A DNA stretch of 13,727 bases from assembly GCA_964534765.1 (NCBI GenBank), contig CAZHRJ010000088.1, forward strand, positions 1 to 13,727, in the 5' to 3' direction. The stretch comes from CAZHRJ01 sp964534765 (GTDB taxonomy: Bacteria > Lindowbacteria > 2-12-FULL-62-27). The stretch's first letter is position 1; every line of letters starts with the position of its first letter. Positions 1 through 6,156 of the stretch are shown here, in pieces. A program made the translations under genes and the position numbers. The notes beneath the pieces were generated by a model. The model ran no database searches. It was given only the letters and a program-made list of their open reading frames with translations, and was not told where the DNA came from.

Positions 1-308
1 GGCACTGGCCCGCGTTTTTTGTCGGATTCCCTTGGACACTATACAGAAAACTGTATTTATGGGCACTGGGTGGCTTGCTCGTGGCCTGTATCCCTGTGAT
101 CGGCTTGATTCTGGTTGTTCTCATCTGGCCGATATGCGCCAACTACGTCTATTACAGACACGCCCGAAGAAAAATTTTAGAGGCGCGATCTGTCCAACCC
201 ACGGCCGACATTTCTGCCGCATTGTCCCGAATAGGCGGAACAAATATCTGGCTTGCTATTCTCGCCCCACTGGTCTTGTTGATTGCATACATATTTACTT
301 TCGCTTGA
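1..308 (+). CDS. DUF2628-type membrane protein, C-terminal part (5' end outside window)
   Basis: The reading frame is already open at the window edge (first full codon at base 3) and runs about 101 codons to a TGA at 306-308, so the N-terminus is missing. The start of the visible part has the aromatic pattern WPAFFVGFPWTLYRKLY, which matches the hallmark of DUF2628 proteins (a W.AFFFGP.W.LYRK.. type motif before a membrane segment). A long hydrophobic stretch follows (LLVACIPVIGLILVVLIWPI), then a basic, Tyr-rich segment (ANYVYYRHARRKI), and a second hydrophobic helix lies at the very C-terminus. I read it as an integral inner-membrane protein of unknown function. An internal TTG at 75 could be mistaken for a start, but the conserved motif lies upstream of it. 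The family call is by recalled motif and the function is unknown. Confidence 0.7.
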   Translation, partial: HWPAFFVGFPWTLYRKLYLWALGGLLVACIPVIGLILVVLIWPICANYVYYRHARRKILEARSVQPTADISAALSRIGGTNIWLAILAPLVLLIAYIFTFA

Positions 309-417
309 ACCACTTTATAGATGACCGGCTTTGAAACACTGCCCTTCTTCTGCCCTTTTGGTTTCATTTTTTCCCGATTTCGGGCTTGCCCCGGCCGTAT
401 TCTCCCCGCCCCCGCCA

Positions 418-491
418 TGGGCGGTGACGGGCTCGAACCGCCGACCTCCTCCTTGTAAGGGAGGCGCTCTGACCAGCTGAGCTAACCGCCC
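418..491 (-). tRNA. tRNA-Val (anticodon UAC)
   Basis: A full cloverleaf can be folded on the minus strand. The acceptor stem GGGCGGT pairs perfectly with ACCGCCC. The D-arm begins GCTC and contains the AGCTGGT loop. The anticodon stem CCTCC/GGAGG encloses the loop CTTACAA, giving anticodon TAC (bases 457-455), which reads valine. The T-arm is GGCGG-TTCGAGC-CCGTC with one G-T pair, and the discriminator base is A. The next bases (TGG) show that CCA is not encoded and must be added by tRNA nucleotidyltransferase. A -10-like TATGAT lies upstream on the same strand (529-524), but I see no convincing -35 box. The gene could also be served by read-through from the LON-domain gene whose stop codon is 95 bases upstream. 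Confidence 0.95.
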
Positions 492-586
492 GATTCTGCG
501 CAGAGCCAATCAGATCACGATCGATCATATCACAGAGTCCGCGACTTGGGAGAGATACCTTGCGGAAGAATGGGGGTCTGCGGGAT

Positions 587-1252
587 TTAATTCAAACTCG
601 GATCCCCCCGGCCCGGGGGGGATTGGCGGACGGCGCGTTTGAATTTCAACAAATCAAGCATTTTTTCATAGAGCATCTGTGTCCGGCGCGCGACGTCGAT
701 TTCCTCCAGGATCGGCTGTTTTTCGTAGGGGTCGATCGCGAGATAATAGGTCAGGGTGTCGATCACGGTGGACAGCGGAGCGGCGAAGTCGACCGGGACA
801 CGGTTTAACTGCATTTTATTGTAGACAAAATATTCCGGCACCGCCCGCGCAATGTCGTTCAGCTCCCGCTTCAGCTTCGCCGTCTTCGCCGCTTCCAAAT
901 CCTCGACCCGGTCCTCCAATATCGCCACTTTCGCCTGCCGGTACGGCTTGGGACTGACAATGGCGTTGACGCTGAACCGGCTGACACCCTTGAGCAGAAT
1001 GTTGTACCGCCCGTCATCCAGCCGCTCCTGATCGACGATCTGGCCGAGACATCCGATATCGTAGATGTCGGGATTTTCCTCGTACTGCTCTTCCCACCCT
1101 TTTTTCAGAAGCACCATCCCTATTTTCCTCCGGCCGCTCAGAGCCTCCTCCACCATCAGGCGGTACCGGGGCTCGAAAATGTGCAGGGGAAGAATCACGT
1201 CCGGAAATAATACTACATTCGGCAGGGGAAAGAGCGGAAGCTTCTCACGCAT
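587..1252 (-). CDS. LON substrate-binding (N-terminal) domain protein, stand-alone
   Basis: This 221-residue protein consists essentially of a single LON N-terminal domain (PF02190 type). The beginning, MREKLPLFPLPNVVLFPDV followed by LPLHIFEPRYR, is the canonical opening of this family. GCLGQI and GRYNILLKGVSRF further on are also typical. There is no AAA+ ATPase module and no Ser-Lys protease module, so it is not a Lon protease. Stand-alone forms are presumed to bind unfolded proteins or ligands, but their role is poorly defined. I chose the ATG at 1252 because the family motif begins right there; a longer in-frame extension carries no family signal. A purine-rich GGAGGGGGG lies 12 bases before the ATG, rather far for a ribosome site. 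Transcription probably starts at the strong promoter near 1365-1393. Confidence 0.9.
   Translation of the reverse strand: MREKLPLFPLPNVVLFPDVILPLHIFEPRYRLMVEEALSGRRKIGMVLLKKGWEEQYEENPDIYDIGCLGQIVDQERLDDGRYNILLKGVSRFSVNAIVSPKPYRQAKVAILEDRVEDLEAAKTAKLKRELNDIARAVPEYFVYNKMQLNRVPVDFAAPLSTVIDTLTYYLAIDPYEKQPILEEIDVARRTQMLYEKMLDLLKFKRAVRQSPPGRGDPSLN
602..623 (-). terminator. GC-rich stem-loop at the 3' end of the LON-domain gene
   Basis: An eight-base inverted repeat (ATCCCCCC pairing with GGGGGGAT, six-base loop) sits about 12 bases inside the coding end, within the last codons. On the minus strand it is followed by a short T/A-rich stretch (GAGTTTGAATTAAAT) rather than a clean T-run. It could weaken transcription or protect the mRNA end before the downstream tRNA-Val gene. 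An intrinsic terminator is not proven. Confidence 0.25.
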
Positions 1253-1334
1253 GGGACGGATGAACCCCCCTCCGGCCCACCGGTTTGGACAGGCACACAA
1301 CTCGATTGGATCGCCAGCAACGTCCGACCAACAC
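1245..1334 (-). CDS. possible leader peptide ORF ahead of the LON-domain gene (29 aa)
   Basis: A GTG codon (1334-1332), followed at once by an in-frame TTG, opens a 29-codon frame that ends with TGA at 1247-1245, overlapping the first eight bases of the LON-domain coding region in another frame. It has the best Shine-Dalgarno sequence in the window, AGGAGG at 1345-1340, five bases before GTG and eight before TTG, and it lies just downstream of the best minus-strand promoter. The peptide is short and basic (it begins MLVGRCWRSNRVVCLSK) and resembles nothing I recognise. It could be a translated upstream ORF coupled to the LON gene, or the Shine-Dalgarno sequence could be fortuitous. A frameshift joining it to the LON protein is unlikely because the LON domain already starts in the usual place. 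Confidence 0.4.
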   Translation of the reverse strand: MLVGRCWRSNRVVCLSKPVGRRGVHPSHA

Positions 1335-1339
1335 GTTTT

Positions 1340-1345
1340 CCTCCT
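1340..1345 (-). promoter_or_regulatory. strong Shine-Dalgarno sequence AGGAGG
   Basis: This is a perfect match to the anti-Shine-Dalgarno core, five bases before a GTG and eight before a TTG in the same frame. It is roughly 90 bases from the LON-domain ATG, too far to serve that start directly. It is the main reason to take the 29-codon leader ORF seriously. Confidence 0.5.
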
Positions 1346-1359
1346 GCAGGAATGGTCTA

Positions 1360-1373
1360 CCCTAATTCTAGGG
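1360..1373. promoter_or_regulatory. 14-bp palindrome over the -10 box (possible operator)
   Basis: CCCTA-ATTC-TAGGG forms two perfect five-base arms around a four-base centre and completely covers the -10 hexamer of the promoter for the LON-domain gene. A dyad over a -10 box is a typical repressor position. No regulator gene is identifiable nearby, so the operator role is inferred from position only. Confidence 0.35.
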
Positions 1374-1393
1374 AGTCCCCCGCCGGATGTCAA
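1365..1393 (-). promoter_or_regulatory. sigma70-type promoter for the LON-domain gene
   Basis: On the minus strand a perfect -35 box TTGACA (1393-1388) is separated by exactly 17 bases from a -10 box TAGAAT (1370-1365, 5 of 6 matches). The start point would be near 1358. The -35 box contains the TGA stop of the upstream 54-residue gene, so the LON-domain gene can be transcribed independently of the upstream overlapping operon. This is the best-matching promoter in the window. Confidence 0.7.
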
Positions 1394-1554
1394 TCTCGGA
1401 TGATTTTTCGAATGGTCTCCTGCGTGACCGCGCGCGCCTGGGCAACCTGCCGACGCGCATCCGAGGCTGCCCGCGCCGCATCGAGCGCCTGCAAAATCAG
1501 CGGACTGCCGGCCAGAAAACCGGCCAGAAAAAGAATCAGCAGCCGAACTTTCAT
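1390..1554 (-). CDS. 54-aa predicted single-pass membrane protein, unknown function
   Basis: This small gene starts at ATG 1554-1552, which overlaps the stop codon of the preceding gene as ATGA, and ends at TGA 1392-1390. A Shine-Dalgarno-like GGTGGGGA lies just before the start. The product begins MKVRLLILFLAGFLAG, a short basic end and a hydrophobic helix (residues about 4-21). An amphipathic, Ala/Arg/Gln-rich segment follows, likely helical (DAARAASDARRQVAQARAV). It may be a membrane-anchored helical subunit, or a signal-bearing small protein since the hydrophobic part could be a signal sequence. The tight overlap, ribosome site and sensible topology argue that it is real. I do not recognise the family. 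It is last in the four-gene overlapping operon. Confidence 0.65.
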   Translation of the reverse strand: MKVRLLILFLAGFLAGSPLILQALDAARAASDARRQVAQARAVTQETIRKIIRD

Positions 1555-2006
1555 CGCTTCCCCACCAACTCATCCATCGTAATGCCCCACCCCGCCGGCG
1601 CTCCCGCAAGGAAAATCCGATCCCGCCAGCTCACGCGGGCGATCACCATGCCGTAATCCATCCCGAGCTGAATCACACCGTCGCTCAGGGCATACCGGGT
1701 GATGTCGGTGTCGACGGCGCGGCTGAGCATCCCGGCATCCCCATAATACTTGGCCACGAATCCGCCGACTTGATGGAGTTCGAAGCTGTTGCCGTGCGTG
1801 ACGCAGAGAGTTGACTTGGACACATCCCTCTGAAAGTCCCGGATAAAATCGAGAATCGGCCGCACAGACGAGTGCGTCGATTGAATCTGTTGTTTGATCT
1901 CCCCGGTCTCCAGGATCAAATGAACGCAGATCAGCGTCAACCCGCATACCGTCAGCACCTGCCAGAAATCGTATGGCCTGCGGTCGCGTGGCGTGTCGTC
2001 GGTCAA
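1551..2006 (-). CDS. 151-aa predicted single-pass membrane protein, unknown function
   Basis: The start is a TTG (2006-2004) overlapping the stop codon of the upstream gene as TTGA. No good ATG exists upstream, and the next internal Met lies well past the membrane segment. The N-terminus is short and charged. A hydrophobic helix follows at about residues 14-32 (WQVLTVCGLTLICVHLIL), then a polar, probably helical stretch (about 33-62), then a mixed C-terminal domain with FELHQVGGFVAKYYGDAGM and SDGVIQLGMDYGMVIARV. The predicted topology is an N-terminal anchor with most of the protein outside the cytoplasm. I do not recognise a family. It is translationally coupled to the genes on either side, which suggests a stoichiometric complex or shared process. 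Confidence 0.75.
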   Translation of the reverse strand: MTDDTPRDRRPYDFWQVLTVCGLTLICVHLILETGEIKQQIQSTHSSVRPILDFIRDFQRDVSKSTLCVTHGNSFELHQVGGFVAKYYGDAGMLSRAVDTDITRYALSDGVIQLGMDYGMVIARVSWRDRIFLAGAPAGWGITMDELVGKR

Positions 2007-2413
2007 GGCAGATTGCGCTCAAATCGATACTCGGCCCGGAAACCCTCCGGAAGAGATTCGCCGGTGACCGTGACGACCTGCCGGCCCGCGGCGTTCGCCG
2101 CCACGGTATCGGCGCTTTGGCGGGGTTCGTAGTGAATGCGCCATCGAACACCCGGCAGGGACTCCTCCTGACCCGAAGGCGGAAACGGCTGTCGGGTCCT
2201 CGCAAAAGTCACGGCCCGGAACCCGGCAACGGATTCGGCCGAAACCCGGGCCGGCAGTGACCGGATGTCCGCCAGGGCGCTCCGGCTTATCCCGTAGGAC
2301 AGAACGACGGCGGCAGTCACACCCAGAAGCGCCGAAAGCGTTTCCTGAAATCCGGGCCGGCGTCTGAGACGCCGGCACTTGGGGTCGCGGAGCGGCTGAT
2401 CCGGCCGGCTCAT
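2003..2413 (-). CDS. 136-aa predicted single-pass membrane protein, unknown function
   Basis: The start ATG (2413-2411) overlaps the stop of the cupin lipoprotein gene as ATGA, with a GGAG five bases upstream. The N-terminal part is strongly basic (KCRRLRRR at about 12-19). A hydrophobic helix at about 25-47 follows (TLSALLGVTAAVVLSYGIS). The basic segment fits the positive-inside rule, placing the remaining roughly 90 residues on the outer face. The C-terminal part has short alternating hydrophobic strands (VRWRIHYEP, RQVVTVTG, FRAEYRFERN), which suggests a small beta-rich domain. I do not recognise the family. It belongs to the same overlapping operon as its neighbours, and the whole set seems to act at or outside the inner membrane. 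Confidence 0.75.
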   Translation of the reverse strand: MSRPDQPLRDPKCRRLRRRPGFQETLSALLGVTAAVVLSYGISRSALADIRSLPARVSAESVAGFRAVTFARTRQPFPPSGQEESLPGVRWRIHYEPRQSADTVAANAAGRQVVTVTGESLPEGFRAEYRFERNLP

Positions 2414-2847
2414 TTCGACTCCACCGCCACCCAGTCATTGCCGTCATACGGCGGGGTGAATGTCACCAGCGCCGCCGCCCCCCGGCCGACCAGAAAAAAG
2501 TGAGGCGTTCCCCGCTCGATTTCAAATACGGACCCGACGGCCGCGAGAATTGTCTTTCCGTCGATGACCATCGTTCCCGATCCGCGGACGACCACGACCC
2601 TCAGGTCATGACGCGCGTGCAGATGCGGCCGTTCCGACACCCGCAGCTGGACCAGGTGGACGCTGGTGGATGGCCCGGAAGCGATCCGATCGACGCGGCT
2701 GCCCTGGCCCTTTGGGATCGGCCGGTCTTTTAAATATTGTTTTAAATCGATCTGTTCACCGCCCAGATGGAGATTGAGTACCGGCGGAGTCGCCGCGCAT
2801 CCGGCCAGGCAGATCAGGCCGGCCATGAATCCCAGACGAATCGTCAT
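2410..2847 (-). CDS. cupin-domain lipoprotein
   Basis: This 145-residue protein starts with a lipoprotein signal peptide: MTIRLGFMAGLICLAGC, with the lipobox LAGC at 14-17 and Cys17 as the predicted lipidated residue. The residue after Cys is Ala, not Asp, which in well-studied diderms would send it to the outer membrane. The rest is a small cupin barrel: PHLHARHDLRVVVVRG at 74-89 carries the metal-binding His75 and His77 with His80 or Asp81 as a further candidate ligand, and GSVFEIERGTPHFF at 105-118 carries His116. This fits a single-domain cupin (cupin_2 type) that binds a metal and perhaps a small ligand; no enzyme activity can be assigned. I chose the ATG at 2847 because it alone places the signal peptide at the terminus. 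It is first in the four-gene operon and diverges from ileS. Confidence 0.85.
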   Translation of the reverse strand: MTIRLGFMAGLICLAGCAATPPVLNLHLGGEQIDLKQYLKDRPIPKGQGSRVDRIASGPSTSVHLVQLRVSERPHLHARHDLRVVVVRGSGTMVIDGKTILAAVGSVFEIERGTPHFFLVGRGAAALVTFTPPYDGNDWVAVESK

Positions 2848-2853
2848 GGGGCT

Positions 2854-2883
2854 CACATACCCTGTCGGTCCCTCGTTCGTCAA
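2854..2883 (-). promoter_or_regulatory. candidate promoter for the cupin lipoprotein operon
   Basis: On the minus strand TTGACG (2883-2878, 5 of 6) is followed after 18 bases by TATGTG (2859-2854), or after 17 bases by GTATGT. Only six bases separate TATGTG from the ATG at 2847, so a transcript would have almost no leader. The -35 box is good and the -10 box is weak. Confidence 0.4.
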
Positions 2884-2893
2884 GCGCGATCCC

Positions 2894-2923
2894 TTGATGT
2901 GCATGCCGGATGTGGGATACGAT
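2894..2923 (+). promoter_or_regulatory. candidate promoter for ileS
   Basis: TTGATG (2894-2899, 4 of 6) and TACGAT (2918-2923, 4 of 6) are separated by 18 bases. The -10 box ends nine bases before the ileS ATG at 2933, which again implies a leaderless or nearly leaderless mRNA. It lies back to back with the cupin-operon promoter in an 85-base divergent gap. Both boxes are imperfect. Confidence 0.35.
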
Positions 2924-2932
2924 GCGGGCCTT

Positions 2933-5677
2933 ATGGCGGATGGAAAATTGTCTGATACGGTGCTGCTGCCCAAAACCAGTTTCGCCATGCGCGGTCAACT
3001 GGCGAAAGAGGAACCCAAACGGATTGCGAAGTGGAAGACGGAAAATCGCTATGCCCGCCTCCGGCAATCCCGCGCCGGCCGGCCGGAATTTTTTCTCCAT
3101 GACGGGCCGCCTTACGCCAACGGCCAGATTCACATCGGGCATGCCCTCAACAAGGTACTCAAAGACATCATCGTCCGGTACAAAACCCTGCGCGGGTTTG
3201 ACGCGCCCTATCTGCCGGGCTGGGACTGTCACGGCCTGCCGATCGAATTGAAAACGCTCGAATCCCGGGAAATATCGCCCGGCGGGCCGCCAGGGGCTGA
3301 CTCTCGGGACAAAAAATTGAAAATTCGAAAAGCCTGCAGAGCCGACGCGGAAAAATATCTGGCCATCCAGCGCGAGGAGTTCCTGCGGCTGGGCATTCTC
3401 GGCGAATTCGATCAGCCCTACGTCACCATGGACCCGGCGTATCAGGCCGATATTCTCGAAGGGCTCGCTCAACTGGTCGAAATGGGATTCCTGACCCGGT
3501 CAAAAAAACCTGTCCTCTGGTGCGCGCGATGCCGCACCGCTCTGGCGGACGCCGAGGTTGAGTACGAAGACGCCTCGTCCCCGTCGATCACGGTCAAATT
3601 CGCCGTGGAGGGACAGCCCCAAACGTATCTCCTGGTCTGGACAACAACACCCTGGACATTGCCCGCCAACCTCGCGGCCGCGGTCAACCCGGAATTGAGC
3701 TACATCAAAGTCCGTGTGAAGGACGAACTGTGGATTCTCGCCGAATCCCGCGCGCCGGCACTCGGAATCGACCCCGCAGCCGCGGTCGAGCGTTTTCCGG
3801 GCAAAGACCTTGTGGCCATGTCCTACCGGCATCCGCTGGTTGCGAGAGTTGGAAAAGTTTTCCCGGCCGATTTTGTGACGCTCGATGCGGGCACCGGGAT
3901 CGTCCACATCGCCCCAGGACATGGCGAGGAGGATTTTCTGCTCGGCCAAAAATGTCAACTTGACACATTTTCTCCCGTCGATGACGCCGGCCGGCTCACC
4001 GCCGACGCCGGCGTGTGCGTGGGCCAGTTCGTCTTCGACGCCAATGCCGGCATTACGGACCTTTTGCGCTCGTCCGGCGCGCTGGTTCGATCGGAAGAGA
4101 TGACGCATTCCTATCCGCATTGCTGGCGATGCAAACAGCCGGTGATTTTCCGCGCCACCCCCCAGTGGTTCGTCCGGGTGGATCACCGGCATCTGCGGCA
4201 AAAAATGCTCGACGCCATCCCGGCGGTCCGCTGGGTCCCGCCCGCGGGAGAAAAACGGATTCAGGGAATGATCGAGTCCCGGCCGGATTGGTGCGTGTCC
4301 CGCCAGCGAGCGTGGGGCGTGCCGATTCCGGCGGTGCATTGCGAATCGTGCGGCGAGGCGTGCCTGTCGCCGGAGGTGATCCGCCGCGTGGCCGACCGGA
4401 CCCGCCGGGAGACGGCGGACGTGTGGTTTTCGGAGCCGCCCTCGGCGTTTCTGCCGCCCGGATGGTCCTGTCCGGGATGCGGGTCGGCCAGGGTTCGGCG
4501 GGAAGAGGATATCCTGGACGTCTGGTTCGACTCGGGCATGTCTCACGCCGCGGCATTTCACCGCCGGCACAACTGCTGGCCCGCCGATTTGTATCTGGAG
4601 GGATCCGACCAGCATCGGGGATGGTTTCAAGTCTCTCTCTTGCTCGGCGTCGCCTTGAAAGGCGCGGCTCCCTACCGTCAGGTGCTGACCCATGGGTTTG
4701 TGATGGACGGCGCCGGGAGAAAAATGTCCAAGTCTCTGGGAAATGTGGTGACGCCGCAGGAAATCGTCGAGCAGTCCGGCGCGGATGTGCTGCGCCTCTG
4801 GGTCGCCGGGTGTGATTACACGACCGACGTGCGGCTCGGCCCCGCCATTTTGGCGGAGACCATCGACACCTATCGAAAAATTCGTAATACGATCCGGTTC
4901 CTCCTGGCCAACATGAGCGATCTCGATCCCGCCGATGTCCTGCCGCCGGAAAAACTCGACCCGCTCGACCGCCACATGCTCTGCCGCGCATCGGATATGG
5001 CCCGGGCGTGCCTGGAGAAATACGAGGCCTATGACTTTTCCTCGGCCATTCGACGCATACGGGATTTTTGCAACGATGATCTGTCCGGATTTTATCTCGA
5101 TGTGCTCAAAGACCGGCTCTACTGCGACGCCCGGGATTCCCTGTCCCGCCGGTCGGCCCAATCCGCGCTCTTTTTGATCGCTGAAAAAATCCTGCATCTC
5201 GTTTCGCCGATTCTCCCCTTCACCGCGGAGGAGGCCTGGGAAGCCTGGCAGAAAGATGGCGGCGTTTCCCCGTCGGATGAGTACCGGGATCTTTCATCGG
5301 TCGACGAACCGGCTGACATTCGGGCCGCGTTTGATCTGGTCATATCTCTTCGCGCTGAAATCAACGCCGCGCTTGAAATCGAACGTCACGCCGAACGGAT
5401 CGGAAAATCCCTCGATGCCAGGGTCTCCATTCGAACTTCCGGCGCCGAATGGCAGGCCATGCGACTCGTCTCTGACCGCATGGCCGAATGCTGTATCGTA
5501 TCGTCCTGCTTGCTCGAAGAAGCCCCGCCCGGCGAACGGCAGATCCGGGTCGGCCGATCCCCGGGCAGCCGCTGTGACCGGTGCTGGAAATATGTTCCCA
5601 CGCTGACGCCGGCGCTGAACGGCCGGGTATGCGCCCGCTGCGCGGATGTGATCAGCGGCATTCCCGTCCGTCAGTAA
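2933..5677 (+). CDS. ileS: isoleucyl-tRNA synthetase
   Basis: This 914-residue class I aminoacyl-tRNA synthetase charges tRNA-Ile with isoleucine in the cytoplasm. The HIGH motif is at 67-70 in GPPYANGQIHIGHALNK and the KMSKS loop at 597-601 in GRKMSKSLGNVV. The editing (CP1) domain lies between them with the family pattern VWTTTPWTLPANLA. WGVPIPA and DILDVWFDSG are further IleRS signatures. The C-terminal zinc ribbon, CDRC at 881-884 and CARC at 900-903, is complete, and extra CxxC pairs lie ahead of DVWFDSG. Length is close to E. coli IleRS. The ATG at 2933 puts LPKTSFAMRG at the usual distance from the start; in-frame ATGs at 2897 and 2903 are alternatives. No Shine-Dalgarno sequence is visible. 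It is the first gene of the lspA/rluD-type cluster. Confidence 0.98.
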   Translation: MADGKLSDTVLLPKTSFAMRGQLAKEEPKRIAKWKTENRYARLRQSRAGRPEFFLHDGPPYANGQIHIGHALNKVLKDIIVRYKTLRGFDAPYLPGWDCHGLPIELKTLESREISPGGPPGADSRDKKLKIRKACRADAEKYLAIQREEFLRLGILGEFDQPYVTMDPAYQADILEGLAQLVEMGFLTRSKKPVLWCARCRTALADAEVEYEDASSPSITVKFAVEGQPQTYLLVWTTTPWTLPANLAAAVNPELSYIKVRVKDELWILAESRAPALGIDPAAAVERFPGKDLVAMSYRHPLVARVGKVFPADFVTLDAGTGIVHIAPGHGEEDFLLGQKCQLDTFSPVDDAGRLTADAGVCVGQFVFDANAGITDLLRSSGALVRSEEMTHSYPHCWRCKQPVIFRATPQWFVRVDHRHLRQKMLDAIPAVRWVPPAGEKRIQGMIESRPDWCVSRQRAWGVPIPAVHCESCGEACLSPEVIRRVADRTRRETADVWFSEPPSAFLPPGWSCPGCGSARVRREEDILDVWFDSGMSHAAAFHRRHNCWPADLYLEGSDQHRGWFQVSLLLGVALKGAAPYRQVLTHGFVMDGAGRKMSKSLGNVVTPQEIVEQSGADVLRLWVAGCDYTTDVRLGPAILAETIDTYRKIRNTIRFLLANMSDLDPADVLPPEKLDPLDRHMLCRASDMARACLEKYEAYDFSSAIRRIRDFCNDDLSGFYLDVLKDRLYCDARDSLSRRSAQSALFLIAEKILHLVSPILPFTAEEAWEAWQKDGGVSPSDEYRDLSSVDEPADIRAAFDLVISLRAEINAALEIERHAERIGKSLDARVSIRTSGAEWQAMRLVSDRMAECCIVSSCLLEEAPPGERQIRVGRSPGSRCDRCWKYVPTLTPALNGRVCARCADVISGIPVRQ

Positions 5678-5686
5678 CCGCTTTCC

Positions 5687-6154
5687 ATGACGCCCTTTGC
5701 CAGCTTGATTGTGGCGTCCGTTTTGGTGCTGGATCAGGTGACGAAGTGGCTGATCCGGACTCGATTTTTGCTCGGCGAGTCGCGGCCGGTTCTTGGGGAT
5801 TTTTTTCATCTCACCTATTACCAGAATACCGGAATGGCATTTGGACTGATGCAGGAATATTCGGCCTGGATCACCGCCTTTTCGGTCGTGGCCATTGCGG
5901 TGCTGATGGTTCTGGCCTGGCAGTGGCAGGGCAAGCGCACCGAATCCAGGGCTGTGTTGCTGAGCCTCGGGCTTGTGATCGGCGGAGCGATCGGCAACCT
6001 GATTGACCGTCTGACTCTTTTTGGTGTTGTCGACTTTCTCGATTTCGGCCTTGGCGTCTATCGCTGGCCCGCATTTAATGTCGCCGATGTCTGCATCTCG
6101 GTCGGCGTCGGACTCCTCGTGTTCTTCACAGCCCGATATCCCGAATCCCGCTGA
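5687..6154 (+). CDS. lspA: lipoprotein signal peptidase (signal peptidase II)
   Basis: This 155-residue inner-membrane aspartic protease removes the signal peptide from diacylglyceryl-modified prolipoproteins. All conserved boxes are present in order: LDQVTKWLI near the N-terminus, YYQNTGMAFG, GGAIGNLIDR, VVDFLDF, and FNVADVCISVG. The catalytic aspartates are expected in the last two boxes (VVDF and NVAD). Four hydrophobic segments match the usual topology. It begins nine bases after the ileS stop; ileS-lspA adjacency is common in bacteria. No Shine-Dalgarno sequence precedes the ATG, so translation may rely on coupling to ileS. A substrate candidate, the cupin lipoprotein, is encoded just across the divergent promoter. 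Confidence 0.98.
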   Translation: MTPFASLIVASVLVLDQVTKWLIRTRFLLGESRPVLGDFFHLTYYQNTGMAFGLMQEYSAWITAFSVVAIAVLMVLAWQWQGKRTESRAVLLSLGLVIGGAIGNLIDRLTLFGVVDFLDFGLGVYRWPAFNVADVCISVGVGLLVFFTARYPESR

Positions 6155-6156
6155 CC

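Noticed and set aside
41..56. Inverted repeat ATACAG-AAAA-CTGTAT, resembling a regulator site or hairpin
   Set aside because: It encodes the conserved YRKLY segment of the DUF2628-type protein and lies inside the coding region, so coding constraint explains it well enough.
365..390. T-run followed by CCCGATTTCGGG, considered as a terminator between the DUF2628 gene and tRNA-Val
   Set aside because: The T-run lies on the wrong side of the hairpin for the plus-strand gene and reads as A on the minus strand, and the stem is only four or five bases.
1253..1609. N-terminal extension of the LON-domain frame up to 1609
   Set aside because: The extension is low-complexity Gly/Ser/Arg/Cys sequence overlapping a promoter and a separate small gene; the LON domain starts at the ATG at 1252.
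3500..5197. 565-codon open frame on the minus strand, antisense to ileS
   Set aside because: It lies entirely within the well-supported ileS coding region, has no recognisable protein motifs and is the kind of long shadow frame that GC-rich codon use produces.
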